From: Polyangiaceae bacterium
Lineage (GTDB): Bacteria; Myxococcota_A; Polyangia; Polyangiales; Polyangiaceae
Assembly: GCA_020633205.1 (NCBI GenBank)
Contig: JACKEB010000029.1
Span: 1 to 39,860 of the forward strand
Direction: 5' to 3'
Length of the DNA: 39,860 nt
The position numbers were made by a program, and so were the translations under genes. The notes below the pieces were generated by a model. It was not told the DNA's origin. It did not search any database and was given only the letters and a program-made list of their open reading frames with translations. Each line of letters opens with the position of its first letter. Position 1 is the stretch's first letter. Below are positions 8,027-14,262 of the stretch, one piece after another.

Positions 8027-8896
8027 TCAAGCGCGCGCTCGGCGCTTCGTTGGCAGGTTCCTAAGCTCCCGTGGAGGCTTGGGCGGGTCCTCAGGCTCGC
8101 GGTCCTTGAACTTGAAGGCGACCCAGGCCCCGGCTCCAAACAACACGATCGCGAGCCATTGCGCAGGAGTCAGCCCACCGTAGCGGTTATCGCTGATGGC
8201 CAGGTCGCGCGCCCGCAAGAAGTCGAGAAAGAAGCGCACAGGCGCGTAGAGCAGCGCGAACCGGCTCAAGTAGAAGCCCCACGGGTGCGGCTTGCGTCGC
8301 CAGTAGAGGAACGCCGCGGCGAGCGGGATGGTCAGGACCATCTCGATCAGCCCCAAGTCAAGACGACCGCCGCCGGGGTACTGCACCGCGTACCATGCAT
8401 TGGACAAGAGCCCTGGGTGGTCGTGAGCGACCGAACACCCCATGCGCCCGAACGTCCACCCGATGGGGAATGAGCTACACACGATGTCTCCGTACGGCAA
8501 CATCGGTTTCTTGTATCGCCACTGCCAGGCGAAGGCGCCGATGACGGCGCCCATGAACCCGCCAAAGCTCGAGAGCCCATTCCACACGGCAAAGAGCTGG
8601 AACGGGTTTTCGGCGACGCGCTCCGGATAGTAAAAGAGCGTGTCGAAGAAGTGCCCCCCAAAAAAGCCAACTGCGAGCACCCAGAACGAGAAGGACATGA
8701 ACGCACGCTCGCCAAAGCCCAGCTTGCGCGCCTGACGTACCGCCAGATACGTTCCCAGAGCCACGCCAGTCGCCACCAAGGTGCCAAACGGCTTGATGGA
8801 CAAATCCGCCGGAGGAAAGCCGTGCCCGATGGCGTCGCGACTCAGCAGCGTGATGTCCGATGGCTGAACGAAGGGGATCTGCGGGTCGAAGGTCAT
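8027..8896 (-). CDS. Divergent prolipoprotein diacylglyceryl transferase (Lgt)-like membrane protein
   Basis: Polytopic inner-membrane protein of 289 residues with the Lgt fold. Recognisable landmarks are HFFDTLFYY, a GG pair at 112-113, GR at 150-151 and a C-terminal RYGGLTPAQ segment matching the Lgt GxLSxGQ region. Lgt transfers diacylglycerol from phosphatidylglycerol to the lipobox cysteine. Here the histidine that normally precedes the GG pair (H103 in E. coli) is Phe111, and the usual GRxGNxxNxE motif reads GRMGCSVAHDHPG, so both asparagines are replaced. It may be a paralogue with altered chemistry rather than the main Lgt. The stop faces that of the lipid kinase 3 bases away. Confidence 0.8.
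   Translation of the reverse strand: MTFDPQIPFVQPSDITLLSRDAIGHGFPPADLSIKPFGTLVATGVALGTYLAVRQARKLGFGERAFMSFSFWVLAVGFFGGHFFDTLFYYPERVAENPFQLFAVWNGLSSFGGFMGAVIGAFAWQWRYKKPMLPYGDIVCSSFPIGWTFGRMGCSVAHDHPGLLSNAWYAVQYPGGGRLDLGLIEMVLTIPLAAAFLYWRRKPHPWGFYLSRFALLYAPVRFFLDFLRARDLAISDNRYGGLTPAQWLAIVLFGAGAWVAFKFKDREPEDPPKPPRELRNLPTKRRARA
8029..8047. terminator. Short hairpin at the convergent kinase/Lgt-like junction
   Basis: The 6-bp stem aagcgc/gcgctt with a 7-base loop starts 5 bases after the kinase stop and overlaps the end of the Lgt-like gene. No T-run follows, so intrinsic termination is uncertain. Confidence 0.25.
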
Positions 8897-8993
8897 GAAG
8901 GGCTCAGGAAGTAGCTCACGGTTTCGTCTGCGCGCAGGCTATAGCCCCCACAGGGAGCCTCCCGCAACCGTGCGTGCCGCCGTAACCAAGACC

Positions 8994-10055
8994 TCAGGGC
9001 TGGAATTCCGGAGGCGCGTCCTTCGGACGCGGCGTAGGTGCCTTCGGTTTGACGGTTTCCGGCTTCGGTGCAGGCTCTAGCCTCGCCCAAATCGGCTCGA
9101 AGATGATCTGATCCTCTTCACCCGGCTCGACGGCAGCAATCACCCGCACTTTCCTTCCCTGGCACTGGCGGTTGACGACGACCGGACTGACCGCCACCTG
9201 AGAGCACTGCTGCATCGGGAAAGCGTGCTCGAGCATCTGTTCGGTCAACTGAACGGCGCGCGCAATGGCCTCGGCGTGAGCCAGCGGATCGTTCGGACGC
9301 ACGGCACTCAAGCTGAGGGCTTCGCTCAGGCGATCGAAAAGGTCGGGTCCAGTGATCCACGCTCGCTGCACGCGGCCTCGTTTGAGCTGCAAGCGCACGT
9401 CAAAGATCGCGCGCCGAGCTCGCAGCTTGCCGCCGGCGGGGATGGCGTAGGGCAACGAGACCAATTTGGCACATGCGTCACCACGACACTTGGCGGGGGG
9501 AGAGTCCACCCGCCAGTGGCGGATGAACTCCGCGTGGAGCTCGCTCGTCGGGGCGTCGTAGGTATCGATCGCCGCGAGCTCTCGCACCCAGGTCGCGTAC
9601 TCGGCGACCAACGCATCCCGCAGGCGCTCTGCACCGGCGAGCTTGGCCTCGAGGTCTTGGGCTTCTTGAGTCAGCTCACGGGAGTGCTGCAAGGCGAAGC
9701 CGCGCACCATTTCGAGCTCCGCTAGCTTCTCGCGTGCCGCATTGGCGTGAGGTCCATCTGGCAGCCGCTCCAGGTAGGCCCGGAGCCCGGAGCTGCGCGT
9801 CTTCAGGCGCGCATAGTAGCTTGGCTCCATCTTGGCGAACCACGCACGCAGCTCGTCAGCGTAGTTACCCTGCGGATATACCTTGAGGTAGTCCGATGCG
9901 GCCTGGAGCCGCTCACCAACCTCCGGGGCGCTCTTCGCGACGCGATAGCGCTCGAACTCGTCGGGGCTTGCGCTGACTTGCTGCCAGACGCCGCCGCAGC
10001 CAGGGGCGGCCAGCAGCGCTGCCAGCAGCGCCGCTTGGGGCAAGCTGCGCCTCAC
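8994..10055 (-). CDS. Predicted lipoprotein of unknown function
   Basis: I do not recognise the family. I chose the GTG at 10055, which overlaps the previous stop as GTGA and gives a clean lipoprotein signal: two arginines, a hydrophobic stretch and a lipobox ending at Cys20 (AAPGC). The ATG 27 bases upstream would put six extra residues and an acidic Glu before it. The mature part (about 333 residues) is mostly helical to judge by composition, with TPR-like stretches near 40-160 (YLKVYPQGNYADEL resembles TPR tethering factors such as BamD), and ends in a proline/lysine-rich tail. It is the last gene of a four-gene coupled train beginning with pepP. Confidence 0.75.
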   Translation of the reverse strand: MRRSLPQAALLAALLAAPGCGGVWQQVSASPDEFERYRVAKSAPEVGERLQAASDYLKVYPQGNYADELRAWFAKMEPSYYARLKTRSSGLRAYLERLPDGPHANAAREKLAELEMVRGFALQHSRELTQEAQDLEAKLAGAERLRDALVAEYATWVRELAAIDTYDAPTSELHAEFIRHWRVDSPPAKCRGDACAKLVSLPYAIPAGGKLRARRAIFDVRLQLKRGRVQRAWITGPDLFDRLSEALSLSAVRPNDPLAHAEAIARAVQLTEQMLEHAFPMQQCSQVAVSPVVVNRQCQGRKVRVIAAVEPGEEDQIIFEPIWARLEPAPKPETVKPKAPTPRPKDAPPEFQP

Positions 10056-10474
10056 CGCTCCCTCGAAGGACAGAAGTTGCACTCGCCCGGCACGCTCGGC
10101 GCTGCGTCATCAACATAGCCAGCGTAGTCATCGCAGCTCGCGTGACGTAGCGCTCTCAGGCAGACCTCTCCGTCGTGAACCAGGGGCACGCAACCGTCGG
10201 GAAACGACGAGGATCGAGTATCAGGCGCGGCGCAGGCGTCGCGACATGTTTGGGTATCGTATCCGCACTCTTGGCACGCCTGGCAGAACAGCAGGTCCTT
10301 ACTGGCAAAGAAGATCGGCGCATCGAGCTCGGTCGGCTCCTGCCCGCAGCCCCCCACGTCGCCTGGCGTAGGCGCGAGCAAAAAAGGTGCGAGCATGAGG
10401 CCGATAGCAACCATTCCCCACGGAACTGGTCCGCGCCTCACTGCGCGCTCGAACCGCCTCGCTTGACCTGTCAC
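10052..10474 (-). CDS. Small cysteine-rich exported protein of unknown function
   Basis: A 140-residue protein whose GTG start (10474) overlaps the upstream stop by four bases (GTGA), and whose own stop overlaps the next gene the same way. A hydrophobic segment at about 20-34 is followed by VGGC, which could be a lipobox or simply lie beyond a membrane anchor. The rest has eleven cysteines, often in pairs (FCQAC, CRDAC, CNFC), suggesting disulfides or metal binding outside the cytoplasm. No family is recognised. Its retention inside a coupled four-gene train suggests it works with the flanking signal-peptide protein and lipoprotein. Confidence 0.75.
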   Translation of the reverse strand: MTGQARRFERAVRRGPVPWGMVAIGLMLAPFLLAPTPGDVGGCGQEPTELDAPIFFASKDLLFCQACQECGYDTQTCRDACAAPDTRSSSFPDGCVPLVHDGEVCLRALRHASCDDYAGYVDDAAPSVPGECNFCPSRER

Positions 10475-11214
10475 TGCAGCACCTCATAGGCGACGCGCAC
10501 ACCGAGCTGAGCGGAGACGATGGGTATCACCGTAATACTCACCTCCTGCGTCGCAGCGCCATAAAACTGAGAGTAGATCAGCTCCAGGCTCGCTTGCACA
10601 CCACCGGTGATGGCGAAGAGACCACCCAAGCCAGCCTCCACGCCCACGTTCAAATCCGGCTCGAGCACCACGGGAAAACCGAGCCGCGCGTAAGCCGACC
10701 AACGCGACGAGAAGTGGCGATGCAGGAGGTAGCTCGGCGTCAGCACCTCTTGTGGGATCCCCTCCAGCGCGAAGGCGAGATCGACCTGGGCACCGTGTTG
10801 CCACCCGAGCGCGCGGCCAATCAGTAGCCCAACAGCCAAGTCACCATAAACGGCCGAACGGGAGAGACTCTCAGGAGAGTCCCCGAGGGGCTCCGGCAAG
10901 CGGTAAGGGTTGTTCAAGCGAATGCCGTCACCAACGGCGAACCCTGCATACGTATGCAAGAACAAGCCGCGCTCCGCGAGCAGCTCGAAGCGCTCGCCGG
11001 TATCGCGCACGGCTGGGTCAGGCGCATTGGGCGATGCCCCGGCCTCCGGGGCAGGCTGGGAAACGGTGGGACTGTCGCGCTCGACCGGGGCAGGCTCTTC
11101 AGCGGCGCTCGCCCGGCTGGACGACAGCAGCGACAGCGCGGCGCATGACAGCGCACCTAACCCAATCCCCCTCCCGCTCCGGCGCTTGGCACCCAAAGCG
11201 GCGGCGATGCTCAC
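10471..11214 (-). CDS. Exported protein, possibly an outer-membrane beta-barrel
   Basis: The GTG at 11214 overlaps the pepP stop as GTGA and leaves a signal peptide of about 37 residues (cleavage near SRASA), followed by a Pro/Ala/Glu-rich linker. The C-terminal 160 residues alternate polar and hydrophobic positions in short strands (for example VYGDLAVGLLIG, YARLGFPVVL, VSAQLGVRVAYEV), as in small outer-membrane barrels, but the last residues are EVLQ rather than ending in an aromatic. The 247-residue product has no recognised family. The context (pepP upstream, cysteine-rich protein and lipoprotein downstream) suggests an envelope assembly. Confidence 0.72.
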   Translation of the reverse strand: MSIAAALGAKRRSGRGIGLGALSCAALSLLSSSRASAAEEPAPVERDSPTVSQPAPEAGASPNAPDPAVRDTGERFELLAERGLFLHTYAGFAVGDGIRLNNPYRLPEPLGDSPESLSRSAVYGDLAVGLLIGRALGWQHGAQVDLAFALEGIPQEVLTPSYLLHRHFSSRWSAYARLGFPVVLEPDLNVGVEAGLGGLFAITGGVQASLELIYSQFYGAATQEVSITVIPIVSAQLGVRVAYEVLQ

Positions 11215-12515
11215 GTGAGCTCGCCGCGACACGCGGCTTCGACCTCGTCAACCGTCTTTGGGATGCCTGCACTGAGCACGCGCTGACCTTTGTCCGTGAC
11301 GAGCACGTCGTCCTCGATTCGCACGCCGATGCCGCGGTACTCCTCGGGGACATCTGCATCCGCGGGGATATACATACCAGGTTCAACCGTGATCACACTC
11401 CCCGCTTGCAGGGGACGCGGCTTGCCGTTCTCGAAGTACGGGCCCACGTCATGCACGTCCATGCCGAGGTAGTGGCTGGTCTTGTGCATGTAGTACTTGC
11501 GGTAGCGCAGGTCCTTGATGGCGTCGCTCACCGGGCCCTCGATGAAGCCGAGCTCCACCATGCCGCGCGCCAGCACTTCGACGCTCGCCTTGTGCACGTC
11601 GTCGAGGGTCGCTCCCGGGCGAGTCGCGCGGATACTGGCGAACTGGGCCTCGAGCACCAGCTCGTAGATCTTGCGTTGCGCCGGAGTAAAGGTGCCGCTC
11701 ACGGGGAAGGTGCGCGTGATGTCGCTCGCGTAGTAGCCGTACTCGCAGCCAGCGTCGATCAACAGCAGATCGCCCTCCTGCATCTGGCGATCGTTCTTGC
11801 GGTAGTGCAGCACCGTGGCGTTGGGACCGGAGCCGACGATCGAGCCATACGCGGGCCGCTCCGAACCACGCCGCCGGAAGACGCCGTTCAGCACCGACTC
11901 CACCTCGTACTCGAACTTGCCGGGTTCAGCCGCAGCCATCGCGGCGACGTGAGCCTCCCGAGTGATGTCGAGGGCCTTGGTCATCAGCGTTAGTTCTTCA
12001 CCGGACTTGAGGAGCCGCATCTTGTGCAGCACCTTGCTCGGATCGATGAGCTCCACCGGATAACGCACGCCGAGCTTCGCCCGCGCTTTCACGCTCGCAA
12101 TGGCCGCGAACATGACACGGTCGAACGCCGGGTCACGACCGAAGGCGTAGTATACCCGCTCGGTCTCGAGCAGCTTCGGCAGCTCGGCCTCGAGCGTGCT
12201 GATCTCATAGGCTTGATCAGCGCCAAAATCCGCCTTGGCACCGTCAACGCCCGCGCGCGGTCCGTCCCACACCTCGCGCTCGGGGTCCCGTTTCCGCACG
12301 AAAAGGTGGTACGGCTGCTCGCGCTCACTGCTCAGCACCAGCACGCTCTCCTGCTCGTCGAAGCCCGACAAGTAGAAGAAATCAGAGTCTTGACGGTACT
12401 CGTGCTCGACGTCGTTGTTGCGGATGGCAACTGGCGCAGACGGCAACACCAACACTCCGGGGCTGATGGCTTCGAGGACGCGCCGACGGCGCTCGCGATA
12501 CGTGCTCTGATTCAT
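11211..12515 (-). CDS. pepP: Xaa-Pro aminopeptidase (aminopeptidase P, M24B)
   Basis: Metallopeptidase that removes an N-terminal residue when proline is second. The 434 residues start at the ATG at 12515, which directly precedes the aminopeptidase P N-terminal domain; the longer frame to 12626 has no support. The five metal ligands of the pita-bread fold are present: Asp254 (LLIDAG), Asp265 (SDITRTF), His348 (TSHYLG), Glu378 (VEPGMY) and Glu401 (RIEDDV). Length is normal. Its stop overlaps the GTG of the following envelope gene, so a general peptidase appears coupled to three unknown exported proteins. Confidence 0.93.
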   Translation of the reverse strand: MNQSTYRERRRRVLEAISPGVLVLPSAPVAIRNNDVEHEYRQDSDFFYLSGFDEQESVLVLSSEREQPYHLFVRKRDPEREVWDGPRAGVDGAKADFGADQAYEISTLEAELPKLLETERVYYAFGRDPAFDRVMFAAIASVKARAKLGVRYPVELIDPSKVLHKMRLLKSGEELTLMTKALDITREAHVAAMAAAEPGKFEYEVESVLNGVFRRRGSERPAYGSIVGSGPNATVLHYRKNDRQMQEGDLLLIDAGCEYGYYASDITRTFPVSGTFTPAQRKIYELVLEAQFASIRATRPGATLDDVHKASVEVLARGMVELGFIEGPVSDAIKDLRYRKYYMHKTSHYLGMDVHDVGPYFENGKPRPLQAGSVITVEPGMYIPADADVPEEYRGIGVRIEDDVLVTDKGQRVLSAGIPKTVDEVEAACRGELT

Positions 12516-12632
12516 GATGAGTGACTCTTGAGGCAAGCAGCTCGCGGCGGGAAGGCCGTGAGCCATCGAGTGTGCTGGGGGTGCGAGTGGGGAGATTGTC
12601 TCGCCTACTCGAGCGGCGCGGGTCAAGCAGGC

Positions 12633-13232
12633 CTAGCGACGCTTGAGGATCTGATACGCATAGCGCCCACCGCCCCGAGTCTCCAGCCTCAAAGCCAAAA
12701 CCCCAGGGGCGCTCAGACAGAGCGCAGAAGCGCCCGGGGCAATCAGGGCTTGCCCGCGGCGACTCATCAGGCGCGCGGCGCTGCCCTCCCCGATGTGAGC
12801 TGCAGCACTACTCCAGCTCAGCTTCGCGTCGACGCCGCGCTCCGCCGCAAACACCACGCGAAAGCACTCCCCCGTCTTGCCCTCGAGCTGCTTCGTCTGT
12901 TCGCCGGGCGCGACCCCTTCCACGCGCTCATCGAAGACGCGCATTCCGGTGGACGGACCGCACATCAGCCCCAGCTGCAGCACGTCACGCTTTGGGTCAC
13001 CGAGTGGCGCGTACCCGGTACGACAGCGCTCCCAGGGATTCTGCGCGTCGACTGGATCGCCAATCGGCGGCGGCAGCGCTGAAGCCAGCGAGGGCGTGGA
13101 AGGCGGGCTTGGGGTTTGGGGGGGAGGCGCGCTAGGTGCCAATCGGGCGTCCTCCCCCGCATCCACCGCAGCGCGCTCCTCCCGTGAGCAAGCGCACAGC
13201 AACAGCCAAGTGATGCACCCGAGCCACCGCAC
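12633..13232 (-). CDS. Small predicted lipoprotein of unknown function
   Basis: A 199-residue product from a GTG at 13232. The N-terminus is a short lipoprotein signal with Cys15 as likely lipidation site (LLLCAC), followed by a Pro/Ser/Ala-rich linker to about residue 55. The rest contains four cysteines and no motif I recognise. It precedes pepP by 117 bases on the same strand and is divergent from the gene at 13312 with 79 bases between them, so both promoters must share a small space. Confidence 0.7.
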   Translation of the reverse strand: MRWLGCITWLLLCACSREERAAVDAGEDARLAPSAPPPQTPSPPSTPSLASALPPPIGDPVDAQNPWERCRTGYAPLGDPKRDVLQLGLMCGPSTGMRVFDERVEGVAPGEQTKQLEGKTGECFRVVFAAERGVDAKLSWSSAAAHIGEGSAARLMSRRGQALIAPGASALCLSAPGVLALRLETRGGGRYAYQILKRR

Positions 13233-13311
13233 CCGTCACGCATTAGCAGGCGAATGCACCAACCGGCTTTAGGCATTTGACTGACGCGATGCGGCAGGGT
13301 AGTCGGAGCCG

Positions 13312-13785
13312 GTGACCAGCGAGCCTCCGGAGTCGGGCGAAGAGGAAGTCAGTGAGCGCGAGCGTGAGCGTGAGCGCGAACGGCGTCGCCTCGAGCGCAT
13401 CGTGCCGGAGATCATCAAACGCGTCATCGAGACGGGCTACGAGAAGGTCAGCGAAGGCTACGAGCGCATCAGCGACGGTAACGTACGTCAACTGGTCAGC
13501 GAGCTACGTCTGCCAAAAGAAGCGCTGAACCTCATCCTCGCGCAGATTGACGAGACCAAGAACGGTCTCTATCGCGTCACCGCCAGGGAGATCCGCGACT
13601 TCCTCGAGCACACGAACATCTCCGACGAGATCGCCAAAGTGCTCACGACATTGTCGTTCGAGATCAAAACAGAGGTGCGCTTTATCCCAAACGACGCTAA
13701 ATCGGGCGCCCCTAAGCCCGATGTGAAGGCGAGCATGCGCGTCAAGCGCGACGCCACCAACGAAGAGGACGAAGACGAGTCGTGA
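13312..13785 (+). CDS. Conserved-looking charged helical protein of unknown function
   Basis: A 157-residue cytosolic protein starting at a GTG. Residues 10-30 are an alternating Glu/Arg run encoded by near-repeats of gtgagc; residues 30-105 look alpha-helical and ordered (EIIKRVIETGYEKV, REIRDFLEHTN), and the C-terminus is a charged, probably flexible tail. I do not recognise the family. Its stop overlaps the next gene as GTGA, implying the two proteins are made together. No signal peptide or membrane segment is present. Confidence 0.75.
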   Translation: MTSEPPESGEEEVSERERERERERRRLERIVPEIIKRVIETGYEKVSEGYERISDGNVRQLVSELRLPKEALNLILAQIDETKNGLYRVTAREIRDFLEHTNISDEIAKVLTTLSFEIKTEVRFIPNDAKSGAPKPDVKASMRVKRDATNEEDEDES

Positions 13786-14231
13786 AAGCGTTGACAGCCG
13801 GCAGCGAAATCGATGCCTGGTGTACGAAGTGCAAGATGGACCTAGGGCATCGCATCGTCGCCCTGGTCGAAGGAGTCCCGAAGCGCGTCGTTTGCCAGAC
13901 GTGTGACTCCACCCACAACTACCGCGCACCGAAGAGCGCCGGAAAGACCGCGGTCAAGCGCGCGTCGAAGGCGTCCGACGGTCCCAAGCCGAAGCGTGAA
14001 ACCGCCGCTGGTAAGGCGGAGGCAGAGCGTATCAAGGACTGGGAACAGAAGGTCGCAGGTGCCGCGGAGACGGCGTTCCGCCGCTACGCCATCGACATGA
14101 CCTTCGTTGAGGGCGAGCTAGTCCTTCACCGCAAGTTCGGCGAAGGTTACGTCGTCGAGGTCGATGACGAGGGCAAGGTCTACATCATGTTCCGCGACCA
14201 GCTGCGAACGCTGGTCCACGGTCGAACGTAG
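13782..14231 (+). CDS. Zinc-ribbon protein with C-terminal beta-barrel-like segment, unknown function
   Basis: A 149-residue protein with an N-terminal zinc ribbon (WCTKC at about 13-17 and VCQTC at about 37-41), a Lys/Ala-rich linker (50-85), a helix and a C-terminal segment of the pattern GELVLHRKFGEGYV. The latter resembles the small Tudor/SH3-like fold of RNA-polymerase-interacting domains (CarD-like, UvrD/PcrA tail). This suggests a nucleic-acid or RNA-polymerase contact, but that is inference. It starts at a GTG overlapping the previous stop; no signal peptide is present. Confidence 0.75.
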   Translation: MKALTAGSEIDAWCTKCKMDLGHRIVALVEGVPKRVVCQTCDSTHNYRAPKSAGKTAVKRASKASDGPKPKRETAAGKAEAERIKDWEQKVAGAAETAFRRYAIDMTFVEGELVLHRKFGEGYVVEVDDEGKVYIMFRDQLRTLVHGRT

Positions 14232-14262
14232 TCACGGGCGGCTGCCACGCGTCGGCGTCGCT

